Shown here: one piece after another, positions 1 to 8,926 of the stretch | Layout: every line of letters starts with the position of its first letter | Position numbering within the stretch: position 1 is the first letter of the stretch | The notes under the pieces: generated by a model | Told to the model about the DNA's origin: nothing | Databases searched by the model: none | Seen by the model: only the letters and a program-made list of their open reading frames with translations | Program-made: the position numbers and the translations under genes | NCBI GenBank assembly: GCA_964595355.1 | Contig: CAZQQD010000015.1 | Span: forward strand, 1 to 42,008 | Reading direction: 5' to 3' | Length of the DNA stretch: 42,008 nt | Source: JAKAGZ01 sp964595355 | GTDB lineage: Bacteria; Bacteroidota; Ignavibacteria; Ignavibacteriales; Ignavibacteriaceae

Positions 1-101
1 AGAATTGATATTAAAAAGTTTAAATGGCTGATATTTCCATTTTTATTTGGAGATACTCAAACCTAAATAATTATTCTTTTAATAAATCAATGGAGGTTGT
101 T

Positions 102-1412
102 TTGAAAAAAGTACACTTTATAATTCTAATATTTTTAATATTTACGAGCCGTTTTTCGTATGGTCAAGTAATATTTAGCCAGGACTTTAGTTCAAGCACT
201 ACTTTATCTGATTATTTTAATGACCCGCCAACTGCGAATCAATTCCGACTAGTAAAAGCTACATCAGGGGCTTCTGCTACAATTGTTTCAAATTCACTGG
301 TAATGACAAGAACAACAGGTGGTTCAGCATATGCTGAAAGAAATACAGATTTTTCTGCCATCCCTTCAATTATGATTTTTAAATTCGATCTCACAGTTAG
401 TGGTGGTGGGGATGCTGCTAACGTTCTGCGTATATATGTTGGAGGAGATGTGGTAAACGGTGCTACAGCACCAACAAATGCGAACGTTTTTGCCCGGCTC
501 TTTTTTAATACTACAGCTACATCGGGCGAATTTATTGTTAAAGATATTTCAAATAATACTACCAGCAACAATATATATTCTGGTAAACAAACTATAACTT
601 GGGTATTAAATAATTCCGGTGGGACGCAAATTTATGCAGCTCCAGATGCATCTTCAGAATCACTGACTGATAACACAGCGGATGTTTGGGTAGATAATAC
701 TTTAGAATTTGATGATATTGATGTTGAGACACCCACGCAAACACTTGCGAGATTTAAATTTTTAGCTTCGAGTACATATTGGCTTGATGGGACATCATTT
801 ACTCTTGATAATATTTCAATATCCGATGCATCTGGTCTTCCGGTTGAACTTTCCTCGTTTACCGGATACTCAACTAAAGACAAAGTTACTCTCAAATGGC
901 AAACGGCAACGGAAGTAAATAATTATGGATTTGATATTGAAAGAAAACAGGGAACTGAGAATTGGAATAAGATTGGCTTCGTAGCCGGTTCAGGTAACAG
1001 TAATTCACCTAAGTCTTATTCATATACAGACAGCCCTACAGGTGGAACATCATTCAGCTATAGGTTAAAGCAAATAGATTATGATGGTAATTTTGAATAT
1101 TATGATGCTATAACAGTATTGCTCAACGGTTCAGATAGGGCAAAGCTTTTACAAAACAATCCAAATCCATTCAATCCATCAACTGCAATTAAGTTTTACA
1201 TCCCAAATGATTCAAAAGTGAGAATAGCGATATATGATATTCTTGGAAGGGAAGTGACCACTTTACTTGATGAACAAAAACAAGCCGGTTACCATATTGT
1301 TTACTGGAATGGCAATGATAAAAATGGAATTGCCGCTGCAAGTGGAATTTATCTATATAGATTGACTGTGGGCAATTATGTCAAAACCAAGAAAATGAAT
1401 TTGCTTAAATAA
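102..1412 (+). CDS. Secreted protein with T9SS type A C-terminal sorting domain
   Basis: Exported protein, probably attached to or released from the cell surface by the type IX secretion system. I place the start at TTG 102, not at an upstream ATG. GGAGG at 92-96 lies five bases before it, and this start gives a clean signal peptide (KK, then a hydrophobic FIILIFLIF run, then cleavage near SYG-Q). The middle of about 230 residues is rich in Ser, Thr and Asn and matches no family I recognise. Next comes a fibronectin-III-like stretch (PVELSSF, then KWQTATEVNNYGFDIER) of a kind that often precedes the sorting domain in Ignavibacteria. The last 80 or so residues are the sorting domain: NPNPFNPSTAI, YDILGREV, GIYLYRL and KTKKMNLLK. 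The sorting domain is certain; the function of the cargo is unknown. A hairpin follows the stop. Confidence 0.85.
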   Translation: MKKVHFIILIFLIFTSRFSYGQVIFSQDFSSSTTLSDYFNDPPTANQFRLVKATSGASATIVSNSLVMTRTTGGSAYAERNTDFSAIPSIMIFKFDLTVSGGGDAANVLRIYVGGDVVNGATAPTNANVFARLFFNTTATSGEFIVKDISNNTTSNNIYSGKQTITWVLNNSGGTQIYAAPDASSESLTDNTADVWVDNTLEFDDIDVETPTQTLARFKFLASSTYWLDGTSFTLDNISISDASGLPVELSSFTGYSTKDKVTLKWQTATEVNNYGFDIERKQGTENWNKIGFVAGSGNSNSPKSYSYTDSPTGGTSFSYRLKQIDYDGNFEYYDAITVLLNGSDRAKLLQNNPNPFNPSTAIKFYIPNDSKVRIAIYDILGREVTTLLDEQKQAGYHIVYWNGNDKNGIAAASGIYLYRLTVGNYVKTKKMNLLK

Positions 1413-1455
1413 AAATTCAAAAAGATAAATATTTATTGGTAGTAATAAATTTTAA

Positions 1456-1478
1456 GGGGCAGGAAATGTTCTTGCCCC
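1456..1478 (+). terminator. Hairpin downstream of the T9SS cargo gene
   Basis: Ten-base arms GGGGCAGGAA and TTCTTGCCCC enclose a three-base ATG loop, with one G-T wobble. It starts 43 bases after the stop codon. No run of T follows, so it is either an imperfect intrinsic terminator or an RNA 3'-end stabiliser. Confidence 0.5.
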
Positions 1479-1582
1479 CACGCTTTGTGTCTCTCACTTA
1501 AAAACTTTCAGCTGATAAATCTTGCAAATGGGGAAATGTCTCATGTTGTTTATCTCAATATTTGAATAAATATAGAGGTTGG

Positions 1583-1612
1583 TTGACAATTGGGATTATT
1601 TAGTTGTATATG
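1583..1612 (+). promoter_or_regulatory. Candidate sigma-70-type promoter for glgP
   Basis: A perfect TTGACA (1583-1588) is followed after 18 bases by TATATG (1607-1612). It lies about 190 bases before the glgP start, implying a long 5' leader. The housekeeping sigma consensus of this lineage is not established here, so this is pattern matching only. Confidence 0.3.
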
Positions 1613-1805
1613 CTAAATAAGCATTACTGTAAAAAGCTATACCTACCTATTTGGAGTGGAAAATTACCATAAAAGTCTAAAAATTATACAATTACAATTA
1701 TGTCAAATAATTTTATGATAAGTTTATAATTGCTATATTTTGAGTTGTGAATGATTCATTTCTAATCTACTAAGAGAATAATAATATAAAAAATCGGGAG
1801 ATTTA

Positions 1806-4379
1806 ATGTATAAATTTCTTGGTACGTATCAGGTGGTGCCATCGTTGCCCAAAAGTTTAGAAAAGTTAAGAGAGATTTCATATAATTTATACTGGAGCTG
1901 GAGCTGGGACTCTCGCGACTTATTTAAAAGACTTGATGCAGAATTGTGGGAAGGAACAAACCACAATCCAATTATGCTTTTAGGAAAAATAAGCCAGGAA
2001 AGGCTTGAAGAAGCTTCACGTGACGATGGATTCTTGGCTCATCTTGACCGTGTTTATACAAAGTTGCAGGAATACTTGAAAGAAAAAACCTGGTTTGAAA
2101 AAAATTATTCTAGCTTTAGCAGATTTAATATAATTTATTTTTCTGCAGAGTATGGTTTGACAGAATGCTTGCAGACATATTCCGGAGGACTTGGAGTTTT
2201 ATCAGGCGATCATCTTAAAGCCTGCAGCGACCTGGGTATACCTTTAATAGGTGTAGGTTTGTTATATAAAGAAGGATATTTCCAACAATATCTTACTTCA
2301 GATGGATGGCAGCAGGAAAGATACGAAATGAATGATTTTGAAAACCTGCCAATGAATCTTATTAAAAAAGAAAACGGTGAGCCACTTACAATCTCCGTAA
2401 CATTTAATGAGAGAGAGGTTTTTATACAAATATGGAAAATTCAGGTTGGAAGGATACCTCTTTATTTGCTGGATACTAATACCCAACTAAACACGGAAGC
2501 CGATAGGAAAATTACTGAAACTCTTTATGGTGGAAATAGCGAGACAAGAATTAAACAGGAGATAATTCTGGGCATTGGTGGAATCAGAGCAATGCATGCG
2601 CTGAATATAAAACCTTATGTTTGTCATATGAATGAAGGACACTCTGCTTTTATGTCTCTCGAAAGAATAAAGTTTGCTATGATGAATGAGGGACTTTCTT
2701 TTACAGAAGCTAAAGAGGTTGGTTATTATTCCAATATTTTTACCACACATACTCCGGTTCCGGCGGGTATAGATGTTTTTGCAAATGAACTTGTAGAAAA
2801 ATATTTTGGAAATTATTATAGAAATGAATTGAAGATTACTGATAAGGATTTCTATTTGCTTGGAAATATTAATAACGATAAAAATCCACGTGCTTTTAAT
2901 ATGGCACACCTTGCTATGAATACATCTGGATATGTAAATGGAGTAAGTAAATTACATGGCACTATTTCAAAAAAAATGTGGGTATCCGGTTATAGAGAAA
3001 TTCCATTTAATGAAATTCCTATTGGACATATCACCAATGGTATTCATACCCGTTCTCACATGTCGGCTGAGATGGAGAGTTTATTTTTACAATACCTGGG
3101 GCAGAAATGGCTAAATGATCCTTCAGCAAAAGATATTTATTCAAGGGTTGATAAAATTCCTGATGAAGAACTCTGGAGAACACATGAAAGACGAAGAGAA
3201 AGACTCGTTGCTTTTGCGAGGAGGAGATTGATAAAACAATTAAAAAGCAGAGGGGAAAGTCAATATGAGATTGCGGCTGCTGCTGAAGTACTGGATCCGA
3301 CTGCTTTGACAATCGGTTTCGCAAGAAGGTTTGCTGCTTACAAAAGGGCAACATTAATATTTAATGATATTGACAGGTTGTATGAAATACTTAATAATAG
3401 AGAGTTTCCTGCTCAACTTATAATTGCAGGTAAAGCACATCCTCAGGATGAACAAGGTAAAAAACTTATTCAGGAAATTGTTCAGATGGCAAAAGAAGAC
3501 AGGTTTAGAAGAAAAATTGTGTTCATTGAGAATTATGATATGAATGTTGCACGATATCTTGTTGAAGGATGCGATGTTTGGCTTAACACGCCAAGGCGAC
3601 CTTTTGAAGCAAGTGGAACATCGGGAATGAAAATTATATCAAACGGTGGTCTTAATTTAAGCGTTCTTGATGGCTGGTGGGATGAAGCTTTTGATCCTGA
3701 GCTTGGATGGAAGATTGGTAATGGTGAGGAATATCAGGATCGCGATTATCAGGATGAGATTGAAGCCAGACTATTTTATAGCGTTCTTGAAACGCAAATA
3801 GTTCCTTTATTCTATTCAAGAGGTGATGATCAAATTCCAAGAAAATGGATAGAAAAAATTAAAAACTCTATTAAAAAACTAGGGCCGGTATATAATACGC
3901 ACAGAATGGTAGAAGAGTATTTTGAAAATTATTATAAACCCAGCTTTGAAAAAAGGGCTGTGCTAAAAGATAGCAAGTGGAAAAAGACAAAGGAATTATC
4001 TTCTTGGAAAAATAATATTCAACAAAATTGGAATTCCATTAAAATCCTGAAAGTTCATTCAAATGGAATGAAAGATAAAGTATTTGTAGGTGATGAATAT
4101 CTGGTAACAGCAGAAGTTGATCTGGGAAACCTTACCCCAAACGATGTTGTAGTTCAATTGTATTATGGATTATTTGAAAATAAAGATAATCCTGAACTTA
4201 ATAGAACTGTCGATATGGAAACCAGCAGTGCCAAATCTACAACCGGGGTAGTTACTTACAAGGGTAAGATTAATTCCCAAATAACGGGTCAACTTGGTTA
4301 TACTGTAAGGATATTACCAAATAATCCTTTGCTGATCAGCCAATTCGATCTTGGATTAATAGTCTGGACGAGTATGTAG
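1806..4379 (+). CDS. glgP: Alpha-glucan (glycogen) phosphorylase, GT35, with N-terminal DUF3417
   Basis: Releases glucose-1-phosphate from glycogen or maltodextrin by phosphorolysis, in the cytoplasm. GGGAG at 1796-1800 lies five bases before the ATG. The first 110 or so residues (NLYWSWSWD) are the DUF3417 region found in the short, allosterically simple bacterial and archaeal phosphorylases. The catalytic core follows with YFSAEYG, GGLGVLSGDHLK, HMNEGHSAF and THTPVPAG. The pyridoxal-phosphate site EASGTSGMK places the cofactor lysine near residue 609, followed by NGGLNLSVLDGWWDE. At 857 residues it has the normal length for this class and includes the usual C-terminal extension. The genes on either side are unrelated to glycogen, so it appears to be transcribed alone. 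Confidence 0.95.
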   Translation: MYKFLGTYQVVPSLPKSLEKLREISYNLYWSWSWDSRDLFKRLDAELWEGTNHNPIMLLGKISQERLEEASRDDGFLAHLDRVYTKLQEYLKEKTWFEKNYSSFSRFNIIYFSAEYGLTECLQTYSGGLGVLSGDHLKACSDLGIPLIGVGLLYKEGYFQQYLTSDGWQQERYEMNDFENLPMNLIKKENGEPLTISVTFNEREVFIQIWKIQVGRIPLYLLDTNTQLNTEADRKITETLYGGNSETRIKQEIILGIGGIRAMHALNIKPYVCHMNEGHSAFMSLERIKFAMMNEGLSFTEAKEVGYYSNIFTTHTPVPAGIDVFANELVEKYFGNYYRNELKITDKDFYLLGNINNDKNPRAFNMAHLAMNTSGYVNGVSKLHGTISKKMWVSGYREIPFNEIPIGHITNGIHTRSHMSAEMESLFLQYLGQKWLNDPSAKDIYSRVDKIPDEELWRTHERRRERLVAFARRRLIKQLKSRGESQYEIAAAAEVLDPTALTIGFARRFAAYKRATLIFNDIDRLYEILNNREFPAQLIIAGKAHPQDEQGKKLIQEIVQMAKEDRFRRKIVFIENYDMNVARYLVEGCDVWLNTPRRPFEASGTSGMKIISNGGLNLSVLDGWWDEAFDPELGWKIGNGEEYQDRDYQDEIEARLFYSVLETQIVPLFYSRGDDQIPRKWIEKIKNSIKKLGPVYNTHRMVEEYFENYYKPSFEKRAVLKDSKWKKTKELSSWKNNIQQNWNSIKILKVHSNGMKDKVFVGDEYLVTAEVDLGNLTPNDVVVQLYYGLFENKDNPELNRTVDMETSSAKSTTGVVTYKGKINSQITGQLGYTVRILPNNPLLISQFDLGLIVWTSM

Positions 4380-4518
4380 CTCTTTGCTTTTCCGTTTAAA
4401 AATTACCATTGCGTCCTCAATAATTATTAGAATTGCGGAGTAAACATTATTCTTTCAAGTTAAAGCTAAAATTTTGTATTTTGAAAAGGTTCTAAGAAAT
4501 AATTATTAGGGAATATGT

Positions 4519-5469
4519 ATGCTTCTTGAGACATTAGATGTAAAAAAGAACGATATAATTATCTATTCTCAAAACATTTTTAATCTTGATAAAAATTTCA
4601 AAATTATTTTTAAAGATGATAAAGAAAAGTTGCCAAAAACGATTAACTTAAGTAATGTATGCAGCTTTATAAATGAGTTTACACCCAAGAATTTAATAGT
4701 GTACCGGCTTCTAACAAATGTAAAAGATTTTCAGTTAGAAGATTCAAGATATGGAATCTTATTAAATATTAATGATCAGACCGAACTAATTTATCTTGAT
4801 CCCGTGTTTGCAGTAAAGGAATTAGAAAAATATAAAATAATGATGGACATTAATGATCTTAGATTCAGAATTCAACAGGTCGGACTTACCACTTTAAATC
4901 GTAAAGGGGGTTTACCGAACTTTGCTGAAATCTATGCAGTTGATCTAGAAGGTATGGAAGCAAAATTTCAGAATGATAAAATTTTAGCAGACGCGATTAC
5001 TGCCTTCAGCTTAAATCAAAAAGGTATAACTGAAAAGGAGGCTAAAACAGTAGCTGAAAATAAAACAGAAAATGGCGAAAAGAGATCGAAAGAAAAGAAC
5101 GAAGTCACTATTGCTGAGAAAATCAGACAAACTGCCAAAGAAATTTCATCTGAACAAAAGGAAAACATAAAAGAAATAAAGCATGAGATTTCTGAAGATA
5201 AAGATTTTGATTATACACAAATTATGAAGATGAGTTTTAAGGGAAAGAGTTCTATTGAGAAAACTGAAACTCCAAAAAGTGAGCCGGGGAAAGATGGTTC
5301 TGGTCTTTTCAGTGAATTCTTAAAGAAAAAAAGATCCGATGAAAAAGTTAAGAAAATAGAAAATGAAAAAAATGATTTTGTGGATATATTTAAGTCATCA
5401 GTACCCTTAAAAGAATATATCTCTTCCAAGCAAGATAAAAAGGTAGTTCTGAAACTAGATAGGAAATAA
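4519..5469 (+). CDS. Uncharacterised charged protein, possible N-terminal domain plus disordered tail
   Basis: I do not recognise this 316-residue protein. Residues 1 to about 160 have a mixed hydrophobic and charged pattern consistent with a folded alpha/beta domain (for example KNDIIIYSQNIF, TPKNLIVYRLL, TELIYLDPVFAV). From about 165 to the end it is dominated by Lys and Glu with few hydrophobics, so it is probably disordered or coiled coil. It has no signal peptide or membrane segment and is probably cytoplasmic. The ATG at 4519 has a weak GGGAA upstream; an out-of-frame ATG overlaps at 4515. It converges on the AAA+ ATPase gene, with a single base between the two stop codons. The sequence alone suggests no function. 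Confidence 0.75.
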   Translation: MLLETLDVKKNDIIIYSQNIFNLDKNFKIIFKDDKEKLPKTINLSNVCSFINEFTPKNLIVYRLLTNVKDFQLEDSRYGILLNINDQTELIYLDPVFAVKELEKYKIMMDINDLRFRIQQVGLTTLNRKGGLPNFAEIYAVDLEGMEAKFQNDKILADAITAFSLNQKGITEKEAKTVAENKTENGEKRSKEKNEVTIAEKIRQTAKEISSEQKENIKEIKHEISEDKDFDYTQIMKMSFKGKSSIEKTETPKSEPGKDGSGLFSEFLKKKRSDEKVKKIENEKNDFVDIFKSSVPLKEYISSKQDKKVVLKLDRK

Positions 5470-5470
5470 T

Positions 5471-6976
5471 TTATCTGTAAAAATTGTCATCATCATCACT
5501 GCTATCTTCTTCAGGTGAAGACATTGTAAACATCGAACTGAGCATGTCCTTAAATTGTAACCCTCTCTCCAACCGGAATTTGCTTAAAAGCGAAAACTCT
5601 GAAAGTCCGTGAAGTAAAAATTCCATGTAAAGTAGGTGATATTTATTTTCGTCTTTTACAAATTTATTGACAACATCGGACAGACCCGGCACTCCGGATA
5701 ACAAATTATTATACTCTTTGTTAGAGATAGTATTAAGTACATCAAGTTCATTTCCTTTACTGAACCAGTTAGTAATTTTCTGATAAGGGTTATCAGCTTT
5801 TGTTTTTTTCAACTGATCCGGGGTAGGGAAGTATTTTTCAAAAATTGTTTTTATAGCCTTACCAATTAATATATTTGCGACTTTATAGGGGCCTTCTTGT
5901 TCACCTTCGTATACTAATTCTACTTTCCCTGTGATTGCAGGTATCACACCATATAAGTCTGAAACTCTTACAATTGTATTCTTGTCATTATTTAATATTC
6001 TTCGTCGTTCGGCAGTACTAACAAGATTTTCATAAGCAGAAATTGTTAAACGCGCAGATACACCACTTTTGGAATCTATGTATTCACTCTCCCTGGCCTC
6101 AAAAGCAATCTGCTCTACAAGATCTTTTAATAGTTCTGGGACTATTACTGTCTCATCTTGCTCGGCAGAAGTAGTTGCTTCCTGGTTTGTTATTTGTTTT
6201 GATAGCTCTATTGTTTTTGGATAATGAGTTAATATCTGACTATCGATTCTATCTTTCAGAGGAGTTACTATAGACCCTCTGTTTGTGTAATCTTCAGGAT
6301 TAGCTGTAAATACAAATTGTATATCTAGAGGGAGGCGGATTTTAAATCCTCTTATCTGGATATCAGATTCCTGCAGCATATTAAAAAGTGCTACCTGGAT
6401 TCTTGCCTGCAAATCAGGTAGTTCATTAATGACAAATATAGAGCGGTGTGATCTCGGAATAAGTCCGAAATGAATAACCCTTTCATCAGAATAAGGTAAT
6501 TTAAGTGATGCAGCTTTTATAGGATCAACATCACCAATCAAGTCTGCAACAGAAACATCAGGAGTGGCTAATTTTTCAGTATATCTTTCACTTCTATGAA
6601 TCCAGCTGATTTTTGTATTGTCACCATCTTTAGCAATAACATCTTTGCCATATTTTGAGAGTGGCATAAGCGGATCATCGTTTAGTTCGCTTCCTTCAAT
6701 AATTGGAATATATTCATCCAGAAGATTTATAAGTAATCTTGCTATTTTAGTCTTTGCCTGTCCACGCAAGCCTAACAAAATAATATTATGGCGTGACAAT
6801 ATTGCTGTCTGTATATCCGGAATTACTGTATCATCATATCCAAGAATGCCTTCAAAAGGATTATGACTATTTTTCAGACTGTCTATTAAATTATTTCTTA
6901 GTTCATCTTTAATCGAGATTGATTTATATCCACTTTTCTTTAATTTTCCAAGTGTATTAATTTCGCGATTATCCAT
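5471..6976 (-). CDS. MoxR/magnesium-chelatase-like AAA+ ATPase
   Basis: AAA+ ATPase of the helix-2-insert clade, close to the ChlI/BchI-like proteins of non-photosynthetic bacteria. Walker A is GLRGQAKT (residues 69-76). Walker B reads IFVINELPDL (180-189), with Asn before the catalytic Glu, and sensor 1 lies in TANPEDYTNRGSI (224-236). The segment RIQVALFNMLQE with QIRGFKIRLP is typical of this family. The C-terminus ends in an acidic run (SSDDDDNF). It starts 51 bases after the stop of the VWA gene on the same strand. Such ATPases usually remodel or activate targets together with a VWA partner, through metal insertion, complex assembly or stress functions. The substrate here is unknown, and chlorophyll synthesis is not implied. 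Confidence 0.88.
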   Translation of the reverse strand: MDNREINTLGKLKKSGYKSISIKDELRNNLIDSLKNSHNPFEGILGYDDTVIPDIQTAILSRHNIILLGLRGQAKTKIARLLINLLDEYIPIIEGSELNDDPLMPLSKYGKDVIAKDGDNTKISWIHRSERYTEKLATPDVSVADLIGDVDPIKAASLKLPYSDERVIHFGLIPRSHRSIFVINELPDLQARIQVALFNMLQESDIQIRGFKIRLPLDIQFVFTANPEDYTNRGSIVTPLKDRIDSQILTHYPKTIELSKQITNQEATTSAEQDETVIVPELLKDLVEQIAFEARESEYIDSKSGVSARLTISAYENLVSTAERRRILNNDKNTIVRVSDLYGVIPAITGKVELVYEGEQEGPYKVANILIGKAIKTIFEKYFPTPDQLKKTKADNPYQKITNWFSKGNELDVLNTISNKEYNNLLSGVPGLSDVVNKFVKDENKYHLLYMEFLLHGLSEFSLLSKFRLERGLQFKDMLSSMFTMSSPEEDSSDDDDNFYR

Positions 6977-7027
6977 AAATAAGAATTCTCCGGTTCAGAT
7001 ATAATTTATTAAAATAATGAAAGGTAT

Positions 7028-8122
7028 CTACTTTACGCGCTTTCGCCTGTTTCTAATATAATCCTCAAAAATATAATCACCAAGTCCATTAAGGCTGCTG
7101 TAAAAAGCTCTTCCACCGTTAGTTTTAGTAAATTCCCTTACAAATTGTTGCAGATAAGAATCACGGGCAATCATAAAAGTAGTAATCGGTATTCCTAATT
7201 TTCTGCAGCGGGCAGCTTGGTCAAGAGTTTTGTTCATAATTTTTCTATCCAAACCAAAACTATTTTTATAATATTTCAGCCCTTCTTTAAGACAGGTTGG
7301 TTTCCCGTCAGTTATCATGAATATTTGTTTATTCGAGGTCTTTCTTCTCCTTAATATATCTATTGATAATTCGAGTCCTGCTACGGTATTAGTATGATAA
7401 GGACCAACATTTAGGAAAGGAAGATCTCTAACTTCTATCGGCCAGGCATCATTACCAAAAACTATTACATCGAGAGTGTCTTTTGGATATTTTCTTGCTA
7501 TTAATTCTGATAAAGCCATTGCAACTTTTTTAGCTGGTGTGATTCTGTCTTCACCATATAAAATCATTGAATGTGAAATATCTATCATTAATACTGTTGA
7601 AGTTAGCGCCTTAAAATCTCTTTCTTCAACTTCCAGGTCATTCTCAGTCAGGTTGAAATCATCTAGCCCGTGGTTTATTTGAGCATTTTTTATTGAATCA
7701 GTCATATCTATCTGATCCATACTATCGCCAAAGTAATATTCGCGCCTGTCTGATGTACTTTCATCACCCTGACCTGTATAGGGTGTCCTATGGTTTCCTC
7801 TTGTTGATTTCTTGAGCTTACCAAAAATTTCTTCAAGTGCTTGCTTTCTTATTGACTGTTCACTCCTTGCTGTAATAATTAGTCGATCATTTTCATCTTC
7901 ATTTATATAATTTTTGTCCTTTAACTCCTGTATAAAATTACCAACACCGTATTCATTATCGGTAAGACCGTACTTTTGATCAATCTGATTCAACCACTCC
8001 AGTGCCTGTGCTACATCACCCGAAGCGATTGTCAGTAATTGAAGAAATATTTTCAGTAAATCTTCAAACTTTTTCTTCCCTGGATCTTCAGGGATGAAAT
8101 CTGTAAATCTTATCCCGATCAT
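7028..8122 (-). CDS. VWA (von Willebrand factor A) domain protein, partner of the AAA+ ATPase
   Basis: The N-terminal half (residues 1-170) is helical and charged and matches no domain I know. The C-terminal VWA domain starts near residue 175 and has a complete metal-ion-dependent adhesion site: D181-I-S183-H-S185, a Thr at 244-246 (HTNT) and D272 (MITDGKP). It lacks a signal peptide, so it is cytoplasmic. The gene lies immediately upstream of the MoxR-like ATPase on the same strand. ATPase plus VWA pairs are a well-known functional unit in which the VWA protein binds the substrate or activates the ATPase. No Shine-Dalgarno sequence is visible before the ATG at 8122. Confidence 0.85.
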   Translation of the reverse strand: MIGIRFTDFIPEDPGKKKFEDLLKIFLQLLTIASGDVAQALEWLNQIDQKYGLTDNEYGVGNFIQELKDKNYINEDENDRLIITARSEQSIRKQALEEIFGKLKKSTRGNHRTPYTGQGDESTSDRREYYFGDSMDQIDMTDSIKNAQINHGLDDFNLTENDLEVEERDFKALTSTVLMIDISHSMILYGEDRITPAKKVAMALSELIARKYPKDTLDVIVFGNDAWPIEVRDLPFLNVGPYHTNTVAGLELSIDILRRRKTSNKQIFMITDGKPTCLKEGLKYYKNSFGLDRKIMNKTLDQAARCRKLGIPITTFMIARDSYLQQFVREFTKTNGGRAFYSSLNGLGDYIFEDYIRNRRKRVK

Positions 8123-8261
8123 AGTTTATAAAATGATGTGTGACTATAAAAATATTATAAAAGTTAAGTATTTCAAGTGCAAAAAATATATTTATAATAA
8201 TTTCTTGTTCGTTAAAAAGGAAAAGGCTAACTAACGGATAATATAGTATAAAATAAAATTA

Positions 8262-8288
8262 AAAAGGGATCAAATAATGATCCCTTTT
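8262..8288 (-). terminator. Rho-independent terminator after clpP
   Basis: Perfect ten-base inverted repeat AAAAGGGATC/GATCCCTTTT around a seven-base loop, beginning nine bases past the clpP stop. Read on the minus strand, the stem ends in a run of T and then AATTTT. It closes the tig-clpP unit before the VWA gene starts. Confidence 0.8.
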
Positions 8289-8296
8289 CACCGGAG

Positions 8297-8926
8297 TTAT
8301 TTTTTCTTATCAAGAGGTATTCGCTTTTCAAGAATATTATCTATTAACTTATATTCTTTGGCTTCTTCCGCAGTCAGAAAATAATCCCTGTCACAATCTT
8401 TTGTAATCTGGTTCATAGTTTTACCGGTATGTTCGACTAGAATCTTATATAGTGTTTCTCTGGTTTTAATCATTTCCTTGGCGTGAATTTCAATATCTGT
8501 AGTTTGTCCCTGCAAACCACCGACCCATGGCTGATGTATCATTATTTTAGCATTGGGTAACGCAGTACGTTTTCCTGCAGCTCCTCCGGCCAAAAGAATA
8601 GCTCCCATACTTGCTGCCATGCCAACACATATAGTAGCAACATCCGGTTTTATATATTTCATTGTATCGTAAATTGCCAGCCCCGCGGTAACGCTGCCAC
8701 CAGGAGAATTGACATATAAATTAATATCTTTATCGGAATCTTCGGCCTCAAGAAAAATCAACTGAGCTATTATTAAACTGGCAATATGGTCATCGATTGC
8801 TGTGCCTACAAAAACAATACGTTCACGTAATAAACGTGAGAATATATCCATCCCTCTTTCGCCGCGTCCAGTTTGTTCAATTACATACGGAACGAGCTGG
8901 GCTTGAAATTCATTGTTCTTACTCAT
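8297..8926 (-). CDS. clpP: ATP-dependent Clp protease proteolytic subunit ClpP
   Basis: Serine peptidase (family S14) that forms the tetradecameric chamber used by ClpX or ClpA for regulated protein degradation. The catalytic triad is visible: Ser106 in GMAASMGA, His131 in IMIHQPWVG and Asp181 in DCDRDYF. The oxyanion glycines NSPGGSV are intact. At 209 residues it has the normal length, with a short N-terminal propeptide region before GERGMDIFSRLL. Its ATG overlaps the tig stop codon (ATGA at 8923-8926), so the two are translationally coupled. The common neighbour clpX does not follow; a terminator does. Confidence 0.97.
   Translation of the reverse strand: MSKNNEFQAQLVPYVIEQTGRGERGMDIFSRLLRERIVFVGTAIDDHIASLIIAQLIFLEAEDSDKDINLYVNSPGGSVTAGLAIYDTMKYIKPDVATICVGMAASMGAILLAGGAAGKRTALPNAKIMIHQPWVGGLQGQTTDIEIHAKEMIKTRETLYKILVEHTGKTMNQITKDCDRDYFLTAEEAKEYKLIDNILEKRIPLDKKK

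Larger units (their letters stand above)
1413..1805. other. Intergenic region upstream of glgP
   Basis: This 393-base AT-rich gap holds the hairpin at 1456-1478 and a sigma-70-like promoter candidate at 1583-1612. No open frame of more than a few codons with a ribosome binding site is visible. Confidence 0.6.

Noticed and set aside
24..101. ATG at 24 (or 90) as the start of the T9SS cargo gene
   Set aside because: These starts put extra residues in front of a clean signal peptide; the GGAGG at 92-96 serves TTG 102.
239..895. Open frames on the strand opposite the T9SS gene, and similar frames opposite other genes
   Set aside because: They lie wholly within well-supported genes, with no ribosome binding sites or recognisable domains.
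6420..6435. Asn in the Walker B motif of the AAA+ ATPase as a sign of a dead enzyme
   Set aside because: The catalytic Glu and the rest of the motifs are intact, and NELPDL is a known form in Mg-chelatase-like relatives.
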